Shown: positions 41,401 through 53,339 of the stretch, piece after piece
Position numbering within the stretch: the first letter of the stretch is position 1
Layout of the letters: each line of letters starts with the position of its first letter
NCBI RefSeq assembly: GCF_001640805.2
Contig: NC_066837.1
Coordinates: forward strand, 18,758,001 to 18,822,000
Direction: 5' to 3'
DNA: 64,000 nt
Origin: Lates calcarifer
Lineage: Eukaryota > Chordata > Actinopteri > Centropomidae
Notes under the pieces: model-generated
Told to the model about the DNA's origin: nothing
Database searches by the model: none
What the model saw: only the letters and a program-made list of their open reading frames with translations
Made by a program: the position numbers and the translations under genes

Positions 41401-44400
41401 TGACACAATATAGTATGGCGTCGAAAATCACCCAAAAATGTCATAGTATAGTATGCCTTCAAAAATGGTCAAAAATTTTCATAGTGTAGAATGGCGTCAA
41501 AAAGGGTCAAAAATTGTCATAGTGTAGAATGGCGTCAAAAAGGTTCAAAAAATGTCACAGTATACTCTGGCGTCACAAAGGGTAAAAAAAATGTCATAGT
41601 ATGGCGTCAAAAAGATTTTAAAAAATGACAGTATAGTATAGCGTCGAAAACGGTCAAAAGATGTCATAGTATGGTGTCAAAAATTGTCATAGTATAGTAT
41701 GACGTCCAAAATCACCAAAAAATGTCATAGTATAGTATGGCATCAAAAAGGTTAAAAAAAAATGGCACAGTATAGTATGGCGTCGAAAACGGTCAAAAAT
41801 TGTCATAGTGTAGTATAGTGTCGAAAATCACCAAAAAATGTCAAAGTATAATATGGCGTCGAAAATCACCCAAAAATGTCATAGTATAGTATGCCTCCAA
41901 AAATGGTCAAAAATTTTCATAGTGTAGAATGCCGTCAAAAAGGGTCAAAAATTGTCACAGTATAGTATGGTGTCAAAAAGGTTCAAAAAATGACATCGTA
42001 TAGTATGCCGTCAAAAACTGTCGAAAATTGTTATATTATAGTATGGTGTCAAAAACAGTCAAAAAATGTCATAGTAGTATGGTGTCGAAAATAGTCAAAA
42101 ATTATAGCATGGCGTCAAAAATCACCGAAAGATGTCATAGTATAGTATGACATCAAAAAGGGTCAAAAATTGTCATAGTATGGCGTTAAAAAACACCAAA
42201 AAATGAAATAGTATGCCTTCAAAAATGGTCAAAAATTTTCATAGTGTAGTAGGGCATCAAAAAGGGTAAAAAAATGTCATAGTATGGCGTCAAAAAGGTT
42301 CAAAAAATGACACAGTATAATATGGTGTCAAAAACGGTCAAAAGATGTCATAGTATGGCGTCAAAAATTGTCATAGTATGGCGTTGAAAATCACCAAAAA
42401 ATGTCATAGTGTAGTATGGTGTCAAAAAGAAAGAAAAAATGACATAGTATAGTATACCGTCAAAAACGGTCGAAACATGTCGTAGTATGGTGTCGAAAAT
42501 GATCAAAAAATGTTGTAGTATAGCGTCAAAAAGGTTCAAAAAATGTCACAGTATACTATGGTGTCACAAAGGGTCAAAAAATGACACAATATAGTATGGC
42601 GTCGAAAATCACCCAAAAATGTCATAGTATAGTATGCCTTCAAAAATGGTCAAAAATTTTCATAGTGTAGAATGGCGTCAAAAAGGGTAAAAAATTGTCA
42701 TAGTATGGCGTCAAAAAGGTTCAAAAAATGTCACAGTATACTCTGGCGTCACAAAGGGTAAAAAAATGACACAGTATAGTATGGCGTCGAAAATCACCCA
42801 AAAATGTCATAGTATAGTATGCCTTCAAAAATGGTCAAAAATTTTCATGGTGTAGAATGGCGTCAAAAATTGTCACAATATACTATGGTGTCAAAAAGGG
42901 TAAAAAAAAAAGTCATAGTATGGCGTCAAAAAGATTTTAAAAAATGACAGTATAGTATAGCGTCGAAAACGGTCAAAAGATGTCATATTATGGCGTCAAA
43001 AAGGTTAAAAAAATGGCACAGTATAGTATGGCGTCGAAAACGGTCAAAAATTGTCATAGTGTAGTATAGTGTCGAAAATCACCAAAAAATGTCAAAGTAT
43101 AATATGGCATCGAAAATCACCCAAAAATGTCATAGTATAGTATGCCTCCAAAAATGGTCAAAAATTTTCATAGTGTAGAATGCCGTCAAAAAGGGTCAAA
43201 AATTGTCACAGTATAGTATGGTGTCAAAAAGGTTCAAAAAATGACATCGTATAGTATGCCGTCAAAAACTGTCGAAAATTGTTATATTATAGTATGGTGT
43301 CAAAAACAGTCAAAAAATGTCATAGTAGTATGGTGTCGAAAATGATCAAAAAATGTTGTAGTATAGCGTCAAAAAGGTTCAAAAAATGTCACAGTATACT
43401 CTGGCGTCACAAAGGGTAAAAAAATGACACAGTATAGTATGGCGTCGAAAATCACCAAAAAATGTCATAGTATAGTATGCCTTCAAAAATGGTCAAAAAT
43501 TTTCATGGTGTAGAATGGCGTCAAAAATTGTCACAGTATACTATGGTGTCAAAAAGGGTAAAAAAAAAAAGTCATAGGATGGCGTCAAAAAGATTTTAAA
43601 AAATGACAGTATAGTATAGCGTCGAAAACGGTCAAAAGATGTCATAGTATGGCGTCAAAAAGGTTCAAAAAATGACACAGTATAATATGGTGTCAAAAAC
43701 GGTCAAAAGATGTCATAGTATGGCGTCAAAAATTGTCATAGTATGGCATTGAAAATCACCAAAAAATGTCATAGTGTAGTATGGTGTCAAAAAGAAAGAA
43801 AAAATGACATAGTATAGTATACCGTCAAAAACGGTCGAAACATGTCATAGTAGTATGGTGTCGAAAATGATCAAAAAATGTTGTAGTATAGCGTCAAAAA
43901 GGTTCAAAAAATGTCACAGTATACTATGGTGTCACAAAGGGTCAAAAAATGACAGTATAGTATGGCGTCGAAAATCACCCAAAAATGTCATAGTATAGTA
44001 TGCCTTCAAAAATGGTCAAAAATTTTCATAGTGTAGAATGGCGTCAAAAAGGGTAAAAAATTGTCATAGTATGGCATCAAAAAGGTTCAAAAAATGTCAC
44101 AGTATACTCTGGCGTCACAAAGGGTAAAAAAATGACACAGTATAGTATGACGTCGAAAATCACCCAAAAATGTCATAGTATAGTATGCCTTCAAAAATGG
44201 TCAAAAATTTTCATGGTGTAGAATGGCGTCAAAAATTGTCACAATATACTATGGTGTCAAAAAGGGTAAAAAAAATGTAGTATAGCGTCAAAAAGGTTCA
44301 AAAAATGTCACAGTATACTATGGTGTCACAAAGGGTCAAAAAATGACACAGTATAGTATGGCGTCGAAAATCACCCAAAGATGTCATAGTATAGTATGCC

Positions 44401-47400
44401 TTCAAAAATGGTCAAAAATTTTCATAGTGTAGTATGGCGTCAAAAAGGTTCAAAAAATGTCACAGTATACTCTGGCGTCACAAAGGGTAAAAAAATGACA
44501 CAGTATAGTATGGCGTCGAAAATCACCAAAAAATGTCATAGTATAGTATGCCTTCAAAAATGGTCAAAAATTTTCATGGTGTAGAATGGCGTCAAAAATT
44601 GTCATAGTATAGTATGACGTCCAAAATCACCAAAAAATGACATAGCAGAGTATGACGTCAAAAAGAAACAAAAAATGTCATAGTATAGTATGGCATCAAA
44701 AAGGTTAAAAAAAAAATGGCACAGTATAGTATGGCGTCGAAAACGGTGAAAAATTGTCATAGTGTAGTATAGTGTCGAAAATCACCAAAAAATGTCAAAG
44801 TATAATATGGCGTCGAAAATCACCCAAAAATGTCATAGTATAGTATGCCTCCTAAAATGGTCAAAAATTTTCAGTGTAGTATGGCATCAGAAAGGGTAAA
44901 AAAATGTCATAGTATGGCGTCAAAAAGGTTAAAAAAAATATCACAGTATACTATGGTGTCAAAAAAGGTCAAAAAATGACACAGTATGGCGTCAAAAATC
45001 ACCCAAAAATGTCATAGTATAGTATGCCTTCAAAAATGGTCAATAATTTTCATAGTGTAGAATGCCGTCAAAAAGGGTCAAAAATTGTCACAGTATAGTA
45101 TGGCGTCAAAAATCACCAAAAAATGTCATAGCGTAGTATGGTGTCAAAAAGAAACAAAAAATGACATCGTATAGTATACCGTCAAAAACTGTTGAAAATT
45201 GTTATACTATAGTATGGTGTCAAAAACAGTCAAAAAATGTCATAGTAGTATGGTGTCGAAAATAGTCAAAAATTATAGCATGGCGTCAAAAATCACCGAA
45301 AGATGTCATAGTATAGTATGACATCAAAAAGGGTCAAAAATTGTCATAGTATGGCGTTAAAAAACACCAAAAAATGAAATAGTATGCCTTCAAAAATGGT
45401 CAAAAATTTTCATAGTGTAGTATGGCGTCAAAAAGGTTCAAAAAATGACACAGTATAATATGGTGTCGAAAATGGTCAAAAAATGTCATAGTATGGCGTC
45501 AAAAAGGTTCAAAAAATGACACAGTATAATATGGTGTCGAAAATGGTCAAAAAATGTCGTAGTATGGTGTCAAAAAGGTTCAAAAAATGACATTGTATAG
45601 TATGGCGTCGAAAATCACCAAAAAATTACACAGTATAGTATGGTGTCGAAAATCACCAAAAAATGTCATAGTATTGTATGCCTTCAAAAATGGTCAAAAA
45701 TTTTCATGGTGTAGAATGGCGTCAAATTGTCATAGTATGGCATCAAAAAGGTTCAAAAAATGACACAGTATAGTATGTCGTCAAAAATCACTGAAAGATC
45801 TCATAGCATAGTATGGCGTCAAAAAGAATCAAAAATTGTCACAGTATAGTATGCCATCAATATAGTATGCCATCAGTATAGTATGGTGTCAAAAAGAAAC
45901 AAAAAATGACACAGTATGGCGTCAAAAATCACCCAAAAATGTCATAGTATAGTATGCCTTCAAAAATGGTCAAAAATTTTCATGGTGTAGAATGGTGTCA
46001 AAAATTGTCACAGTATACTATGGTGTCAAAAAGGGTAAAAAAAATGTCATAGTATGGCGTCAAAAAGATTTTAAAAAATGACAGTATAGTATAGCGTCGA
46101 TAACGGTCAAAAGATGTCATAGTATGGCGTCAAAAATTGTCATAGTATAGTATGACGTCCAAAATCACCAAAAAATGACATAGCAGAGTATGGCGTCAAA
46201 AAGAAACAAAAAATGTCATAGTATAGTATGGCATCAAAAAGGTTAAAAAAAAAAAAAGGCACAGTATAGTATGGCGTCGAAAACGGTCAAAAATTGTCAT
46301 AGTGTAGTATAGTGTCGAAAATCACCAAAAAATGTCAAAGTATAATATGGCGTCGAAAATCACCCAAAAATGTCATAGTATAGTATGCCTCCAAAAATGG
46401 TCAAAAATTTTCATAGTGTAGTATGGCATCAGAAAGGGTCAAAAAATGTCATAGTATGGCGTCAAAAAGGTTAAAAAAATATCACAGTATACTATGGCGT
46501 CAAAAATCACCCAAAAATGTCATAGTATAGTATGCCTTCAAAAATGGTCAAAAATTTTCATAGTGTAGAATGCCGTCAAAAAGGGTCAAAAATTGTCACA
46601 GTATAGTATGGTGTCAAAAAGGTTCAAAAAATGACATCGTATAGTATGCCGTCAAAAACTGTCGAAAATTGTTATATTATAGTATGGTGTCAAAAACAGT
46701 CAAAAAATGTCATAGTAGTATGGTGTCGAAAATAGTCAAAAATTATAGCATGGCGTCAAAAATCACCGAAAGATGTCATAGTATAGTATGACATCAAAAA
46801 GGGTCAAAAATTGTCACAGTATACTATGGTGTCAAAAAGGGTAAAAAAAATGTCATAGTATGGCGTCAAAAAGGTTCAAAAAATGACACAGTATAATATG
46901 GTGTCGAAAATGGTCAAAAAATGTCGTAGTATGGTGTCAAAAAGGTTCAAAAAATGACACAGTATAGTATGGCGTCGAAAATCACCAAAAAATGTCATAG
47001 TGTTGTATGCCTTCAAAAATGGTCAAAAATTTTCATGGTGTAGAATGGCGTCAAAAATTGTCATAGTATGGCATCAAAAAGGTTCAAAAAATGACACAGT
47101 ATAGTATGGTGTCAAAAATCACTGAAAGATCTCATAGCATAGTATGGCGTCAAAAAGAATCAAAAATTGTCACAGTATAGTATGCCATCAATATAGTATG
47201 CCATCAGTATAGTATGGCGTCAAAAAGAAACAAAAAATGTCAGTGTAGTTTGGTGTCAAAAAGAAACAAAAAATGACATAGTATAGTATGCTGTCAAAAA
47301 CTGTCGAAAATTGTTATATTATAGTATGGTGTCAAAAACAGTCAAAAAATGTCATAGTATGGTGTCGAAAATAGTCAAAAATTATAGCATGGCGTCAAAA

Positions 47401-48110
47401 ATCACAGAAAGATGTCATAGTATAGTATGACATCAAAAAGGGTCAAAAATTGTCACAGTATACTATGGTGTCAAAAAGGGTAAAAAAAAATGTCATAGTA
47501 TGGCGTCAAAAAGGTTCAAAAAATGACACAGTATAATATGGTGTCGAAAATGGTCAAAAAATGTCGTAGTATGGTGTCAAAAAGGTTCAAAAAATGACAC
47601 AGTATAGTATGGCGTCGAAAATCACCAAAAAATGTCATAGTATTGTATGCCTTCAAAAATGGTCAAAAATTTTCATGGTGTAGAATGGCGTCAAAAATTG
47701 TCATAGTATGGCATCAAAAAGGTTCAAAAAATGACACAGTATAGTATGGTGTCAAAAATCACTGAAAGATCTCATAGCATAGTATGGCGTCAAAAAGAAT
47801 CAAAAATTGTCACAGTATAGTATGCCATCAATATAGTATGCCATCAGTATAGTATGGCGTCAAAAAGAAACAAAAAATGTCAGTGTAGTTTGGTGTCAAA
47901 AAGAAACAAAAAATGACATAGTATAGTATGCTGTCAAAAACGGTCGAAAATTGTTATGCTGTGGTATGGTGTCAAAAACAGTCAAAACATGTCATGGTGT
48001 CAAAAAATGTCATAGTGCAGTATGGCGTCAAAAATCACCAAAAGATGTTACAGTATGGCGTCAAAAAATGTCAGTAGAGTATGCTGTCCATAGAGTAAGG
48101 CATAAAAAAC
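38430..48110 (+). repeat. 9.7-kb minisatellite, unit about 38 bp, with higher-order repeats
   Basis: The dominant unit has a core CATAGTATAGTATGGCGTC followed by an A-rich part containing GGTCAAAAAATGT or ATCACCAAAAAATGT. Several hundred base-substituted copies fill the interval, more degenerate at the left edge. Higher-order copies are evident. GGTCGAAACATGTC recurs at 40141, 41287, 42468 and 43833, and a block containing TATGCCATCAATATAGTATG recurs at about 45850, 47180 and 47820. ORFs on both strands here are repeat read-through, for example minus-strand FDAILYYDIF. Confidence 0.95.
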
Positions 48111-48289
48111 TGTCAAAAAAATTTCATGGTTTTACTTTTGATTGAGGTTCTAATTTATTTTCTGATTAAAAGTGATTTTGTAATGCAAATATTCTCTACT
48201 TGCAGCTTGCAATCAAAATGTATAACTGAGGCTAAAAACTCTAATCCCTGGCTAAAAGGCTTAACCCTAACCTCTGGCTAAAAATATTC

Positions 48290-48480
48290 AGTTTTCAAAA
48301 GTATTTATTTGAGTAAGATATTCCTTCATCAGTCCCACAATGGGAAAATTCAGTGTTGCAACAGCAAAAATAGAAAAGGGCATTGTATGTACAACACAAG
48401 ATATAAAACAACATAATATTTAACATATAAAAATTATAGTCAATATGATCAGTATAAACAGAACTATGTACACTAATAGA
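48290..48480 (-). mobile_element. Probable LINE 3' tail fragment
   Basis: AGTAAGATATTCCTTCATCA followed by GTCCCACAATGGGAAAATTC matches, read on the minus strand, the familiar fish retrotransposon tail with GGGACTGATGAAGGAATATC and a short terminal repeat. Only the 3' end is present. The exact LINE family cannot be assigned without a library. Confidence 0.45.
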
Positions 48481-48815
48481 ATGGATTTGATTACTGATAT
48501 TGCACTGTTTAAAATAACAAAATAGCTAAATGAAAATCTAACCTAACCCACAAACATTGTGTAGAGATTTGAGTGTATAAATGTGTGTCTTTGGAAAACA
48601 AAGGTAAGATAGTTCCGTTGTCTTAAGCCACATGTAATAGTAGAGTAAGGTGTCAAGACAAATATTTTAACAGTATAGTACGGCATAAAAACACTGTCAA
48701 AAATTGTCAGTGTAGTAAGGTGTTAAAAATTATCCTAGTAGTAAGGCATAAAAACATGAAAAATTTTGATTTACTGATCAGTTTCTGTGATTAATGCATG
48801 TTCTTGTCTCTGCAG

Positions 48816-48920
48816 GAGGAGAAGATGACAGCAGTTGAAGACCTGAAGCATTATCTTTGTTGTGATTTGTTAAATGTTCTCTGGAATAAAATCATTAGAA
48901 GTGTCTTCCTAAACTTTTGA
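48816..48920 (+). CDS. Candidate terminal exon downstream of the tandem exon array
   Basis: A strong acceptor (TTCTTGTCTCTGCAG) ends at 48815. Joined to copy 7 in phase 0 it reads EEKMTAVEDLKHYLCC and on to a TGA at 48918-48920. Joined in the homologous frame it stops after Arg-Arg-Arg (TGA at 48825-48827). An AATAAA lies at 48885-48890, inside the longer frame, so transcripts may end here. The exon is separated from copy 7 by the whole minisatellite, giving an intron of about 10.9 kb. Confidence 0.35.
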   Translation, partial: EEKMTAVEDLKHYLCCDLLNVLWNKIIRSVFLNF

Positions 48921-49290
48921 GTTGTATTTCTCTACTTTGAAACTGGTTTTATACAAATAATTTTATTGCATTTTATTTTAAGAAAAATGTCATGATTCTC
49001 TTGTTTGAATTTTTTTGGATGTATTTTTTATACATTTTGAAAATATATATTTCTTAAGGTTTTATATTTATTTTCTATGGTTTTATACTGATTGTTCAGA
49101 CATTATACACAATACTATAACTACTTAGAATTATTTAGTTTTTTATATTTTATACTTGTTTAGACATTTTTTTAAGGTCTTAAAATTGTTTTTTGTTTTT
49201 TTATTTTTTTAAAGATTTCATGCTTAATTCTTAGACCTATATTTAAAGATTTTTATTTATTTTTTTTTACTTTTTACAAATTAGGTTTTT
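48921..49290. other. T-rich spacer
   Basis: Very T-rich sequence with runs such as TTTTTATTTTTTTAAAG. It holds no recognisable gene, and may include trailing sequence of the plus-strand transcript or 3' sequence of the minus-strand one. Confidence 0.35.
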
Positions 49291-49297
49291 AAGGTTT

Positions 49298-49406
49298 TTA
49301 AGTGTCAAACTGCAGCTGAGATAATGACAGAGTCAGACTGAAAAGAATAAACTGACCTTCTGGAAATGTCTTCACATCTGTCTCTTCTCTCTGTGAAGTT
49401 TGAATC
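49298..49406 (-). CDS. Candidate terminal exon of the minus-strand gene
   Basis: On the minus strand an acceptor (TTTTTCTCCACAG) precedes 49406. In the frame entering from exon 50217-50295 the split codon AG|G gives Arg, then IQTSQREETDVKTFPEGQFI, then LFSLTLSLSQLQFDT and TAA. That is about 36 open codons continuing the only open frame of the upstream exon. No known domain is recognised. The intron would be about 810 bp and contains an interspersed repeat and the GA-rich tract. Confidence 0.4.
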
Positions 49407-49596
49407 CTGTGGAGAAAAATGCAACAAACATTGATATAAAGATGTGACTTTTAACAGAAGTAAAAGCCACTAAATCTACAAAGAAACCAGAGTGTGCACT
49501 AACTGGTTCTGGACTAATCACTAATTATAGTTAAAAAGTGTGACAAATGTGCAAAAAACAAAGTAAACACTTTTTGACAGCAATGTATAGACAAAC

Positions 49597-49818
49597 ATCC
49601 ATTCACTCTCACATTCACACCAATTTCAGAGTCACCAATTAACCCTAATGTTCATGTCTTTGGATGGTGGGAGGAAGCCAGAGTACCCAGAGAGAAATTA
49701 TGCAGGCACAGGGAAAACATGCAAACGCCACACTCCCCGGGCCTGAACCAGGACTCAAACCCAGAACCTTCTTGCTGTGGTTGACAGTGGTAACCAGGCC
49801 CAGTTTTAAAAAATTGGG
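49597..49818 (+). mobile_element. Interspersed element, common teleost type
   Basis: The run includes CATCCATTCACTCTCACATT, GGATGGTGGGAGGAAGCC, GGGAAAACATGCAAACGCC and GGGCCTGAACCAGGACTC. These are the familiar words of a very abundant non-autonomous repeat in fish genomes. The class is not assigned here. The ORF at 49652-50008 on the minus strand reads through it. Confidence 0.6.
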
Positions 49819-49844
49819 ATTTTAAAAATCTTTGAGTGTGTGCC

Positions 49845-50035
49845 AGGCCGAGGAGAGCGAGGGAGAGAGACAGAAAAAGACAGAGAGGGAGGGAGAGAGA
49901 GAAAGAGAGAGAGAGAGAAAAAGAGACAGGAAAAGAGTGAGAGAGAAAAAGAGACAGGAAGAGAGTGAGAGACAGAAAGAGACAGAGGGAGAGAGTGAGA
50001 AGGAGCAAGGGAGAGGGAGGGAGAAAAAGAGAGCT
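49845..50035 (+). repeat. GA-rich simple repeat tract
   Basis: About 190 bp of almost pure purine (GAGA, GAAAGAGA) on the + strand. Long ORFs on both strands here are composition artefacts. Confidence 0.9.
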
Positions 50036-50216
50036 GATTTTGTTCTCTTTTTTTTGGACTGTACATTTATGAACTATGTAAATAAACTTTAATAATGAGT
50101 TAAATCTTTTTGTGACAAATCTAACTATTCAGACTTAAAAATCAATTACTGAAGATATACAATTTAATGTCAGTGCTCTGTGTTGGACATTAGATGTAAA
50201 GTTGTTAGTGAATTAC

Positions 50217-50295
50217 CTAGAGGCCTCTGTCCTGGTTTCAAAGAACTTCTTCACTGTACGAAGATGCTCTGTGATCGTGGATGAAGTGGTAACAC
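50217..50295 (-). CDS. Candidate coding exon, minus-strand homologue of the tandem exons
   Basis: On the minus strand a pyrimidine tract TTTCTCTTTTTATTTCCTCC plus AG precedes 50295, and CTCTAG|GTAATTC is the donor. The 79-nt exon has one open frame: VTTSSTITEHLRTVKKFFET then RTEAS. Both ends match the 436-nt tandem exons (VTTLSTITE at the start, KKFFETRTEAS at the end), but only one heptad is present. The length difference, 357, is exactly 17 x 21. It reads in frame into 49406. Flanking intron sequence is also homologous to the array units, so this is an inverted paralogue. Confidence 0.5.
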
Positions 50296-50729
50296 CTGGA
50301 GGAAATAAAAAGAGAAATATACAAAGGAAAATTATCAATACACTATTATCTATTTTTCAGCTACAGTTTAACCCCAAAACACAGAAATATTCAACATTAC
50401 AGCCGAACAAGAACATTTTCCAAACGCTAAAGGACTGTCTCAGAAAATGGGCTGTGCAACCATTAGCAACCATGTTGGGTCACCAGTTTCTGGTTGCAAA
50501 AATGTTACCACAGATCCTCATCTCATTTTACCCTTCAGATCTTTGCAGCCTGCACACATTTATTACTGGCTAGATAGATCACATTATGACACAGACAACT
50601 CATTGCAGTAAAATGGTTTCCCATGACATAATAACACAGATGAAAGACTTAAAGGCTCTTAAGAGATGGATCTCAAGTGTCTCAGACCAAATAATTCAGC
50701 ATGTCAGAGAACCCATTGGAAGTTTTTTT

Positions 50730-50734
<5 letters not shown>

Positions 50735-50760
<26 letters not shown>

Positions 50761-50761
50761 T
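50735..50761 (+). repeat. (GT)n microsatellite
   Basis: About 13 GT dinucleotides after a run of T. Confidence 0.95.
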
Positions 50762-50779
50762 ACATCCTTATTGATTTAG

Positions 50780-51600
50780 AAAGATCAAAACATATTTTTT
50801 CCAACTAGTTGTCTTTATATAATGTGGCCAAGAACTTATTTATGTTTACTAGGTAGGTTAGCATTAGCAACAGCTAAGGTAATCTTACAAGGGAAAATCA
50901 ACAGAGGAGACAACACTACCATCACAAAGATTATTACCAAGCTTGAAGAGGCACAATACTGAAATAACATCTGAATCAAAAGTGCATTGCCTTCTTGCCA
51001 CCACTTATAATTCCACTAGGGACACAGCAATCATAGCACATAGTAATGTGTGAGATTAGCAGGTATGACGACAGATTTCCCTGATCCACATATGATAATT
51101 TTAAGGCGTTTCAAGGAAAAACAATTGGGTATTAATAGCTTTAAATCCCTGTCAGTGGGCAGTAGCATAAACTACCCATAAAGCCTTTAATGGATGGTAA
51201 TTAGCTTCCTGTGTTCAATGCCTGTTTCTCTCCCAATGACTCTTAATTTGTCTCTCCTGCCAAAGTGTATTAAAAATAATTCAGTGAAACTATATGCACC
51301 TTCATTTCATCTTTGTGTTTAAATCTTTGTATTTGAAAATATGTCTTGAAAAATGTCCTAATAGTACATAAACATAAGAAAAATGTGTTTTATACAATAA
51401 TATATTTACATGATAATACTATATTATGATACCATAATGTCTGGTTTGTGCTGTTGTTAATTTGAGTCTCTAGGTTCCACTGTAAATATCAATGAAAATA
51501 TAGCTCAGCACAGGGACATAATGCTGATCCAGGAATTTATAACACCTGTATACCTGTAATGCTGATCTATGTCTCTCTGGTCTGGTTGATGATCTTCTGT
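50780..51600. other. Intergenic or intronic DNA, nothing recognised
   Basis: AT-rich DNA without a recognisable exon, RNA gene or named repeat. Confidence 0.35.
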
Positions 51601-51612
51601 TGAATTCTACAG

Positions 51613-51745
51613 GTGAAGCTGTTGCTGCGTCCCCTCTCCAGTCACTCTGCTACTCACAGTATAGAAGTCATTAGGACCTCTGACTGTCTCTGTAGGTCAA
51701 ACAGAAAGGAGGTTTCCCTCACCGTCCAGCTGTCAATACTCACAG
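51613..51745 (+). other. Orphan exon-like ORF segment
   Basis: A 133-nt segment bounded by GAATTCTACAG and a consensus donor CACAG|GTGAGG. One frame is open throughout: VKLLLRPLSSHSATHSIEVI, then RTSDCLCRSNRKEVSLTVQL. The other two frames contain stops. No family is recognised and no neighbouring + strand exon was found. It may be a stray exon of an unrecognised gene, a fragment of a transposable element, or chance. Confidence 0.25.
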
Positions 51746-51799
51746 GTGAGGAAACAGAATTTGGTTATGAAAGAAGGAAGCCACCCACTTTTTGAAATT

Positions 51800-53330
51800 A
51801 AAATTTCCAACAATTAGACTAAGTTGTGATAGTCATGCCTCCAGTTATAAGTCAGAGGAGCCTACCTATTAAATCCTTTGATTTTAGAGAACTTTCTCTC
51901 CTATCTACCACTTGTTAAAGTAAGTTACATATCAGTAAACCATGTCACAGATGGAGGAAACAGATATGGTGGTAATCCATAACTCTGCCTTTATCTTTGG
52001 ACCTTTTGAAGATGTTGAAATTAAAATCGGAGGCCAGATAGAAAATATCTATATCCATCTTCAGCATCAGTTCGAAGCAATAGGCCCGATGAGGCAGTTT
52101 TAGCAAACAGACTAGACCAGACTAAAGCCATATGTAAAACTTTATTTGGGCATTTTGCACTTCGGGTCACTGGGGACCATAACTATAGGTTATTCTAGAC
52201 ATTTTATCAATGACAAGGGCTAAGTATCCTAACAGGTTCAACCAGTGGATTTTATCAGCATTTAAACTACTACTGTATGTAAACTTTTTCACAGTACACA
52301 CACTTTAATATATTCTACAGGATATGCAAGGGCAATGCTGAATGAACTGAATGAGTCAAAATACCTAAATTACACACAAAATCTGAGTACAAAGTAAAAA
52401 AGTAATGCAAAGTAAAAAGTAATGCAATTACTTTGTGCACTCTTCCCATTAATTCATCCCTGTCATTTGAGCTGCTCAGCTTCCTCCAGCATATGGGACT
52501 AAAGTGCAGAGGAAAATATTTAATAGATTGAGTGACCTCATTAAATACGCAGATAATCACCTACATGCCATTCCCTCATGAAGACTGGAAACTAAGAAAC
52601 TTGTCCATGTTTGTTTAACTACTAGACAACTACTGTGCATTTCTCAAAGGCTGTGTCTAAGTAAACCAGTGTTGTGTTTTGTTGCTGTTAGCATAATAAA
52701 AAAAACAAACAAATGAGTAAATAAGCAATGATTTTACTTGATATCCAACACAGGAGCATACATGTACTTCAAATACCAATACAGATTTTAAATGGAGTCA
52801 CTGTACATTATCTACGAGCTGAATACCCACTTCAGAGAATCCGCATTACAAATAGTTAGAGAATGTCCTTCTCCCAATTGTGGTTGCATTTTCCCTAGAT
52901 GGTTGTCCAGTTTGTTTTGTGTCGAGAAGTGGCGAGTCTGATGGCAAGAAAGGGCTTCCTAAGCACTTTGAGGGACATGGGTGGATGAATCCATTGCTGG
53001 TTAGGTGGTACATAGTTTGTGCAAAAGTTTGCAGGACTTGGGTTCCAAGAAGATGCATCTTGTCATGTTTACATTGTTCATTAATGGCCATAGTTTGTGT
53101 TTAGTCAGCTGAGTTGTGCAATGTTGGCATGCCACTTTGCCTTGACTTGTGGGGACTGGAGGTCAGGAGGTCAAGGCAGTATGCAGGGCTTGGTGAGCTT
53201 AGGTGAGGCCACAACAATCAAAGCTTCCTGAAAGTTGGATATCTAACAAAAATAAATAAATCAATAAAAAAAATGCACAATTTGTAAAAACCAACCAAAG
53301 AATATAAAGAAGTGGATAATATATCTGAGA
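51800..53330. other. Intergenic or intronic DNA with no recognised gene
   Basis: The ORFs at 52846-53091 (minus) and 52880-53104 (plus) overlap each other, and neither has recognisable domains. No clear repeat family was identified. Confidence 0.3.
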
Positions 53331-53339
53331 AAACACACC

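Noticed and set aside
39680..42539. Minus-strand ORFs such as FDAILYYDIF repeats as a repeat protein
   Set aside because: They follow the 38-bp minisatellite period, which is not a multiple of three, and are broken by stops whenever the frame shifts.
33005..48110. Regular short repeats resembling a CRISPR array
   Set aside because: Repeats are contiguous, without unique spacers of uniform size, no cas genes occur, and the surrounding genes are vertebrate with introns.
49652..50092. Several 86-118 codon ORFs on both strands near 49.8-50.0 kb
   Set aside because: Produced by a purine-only simple repeat with no stop codons.
52846..53104. Overlapping plus and minus ORFs near 53 kb as a gene
   Set aside because: No recognisable family, splice context or codon pattern favours either strand.
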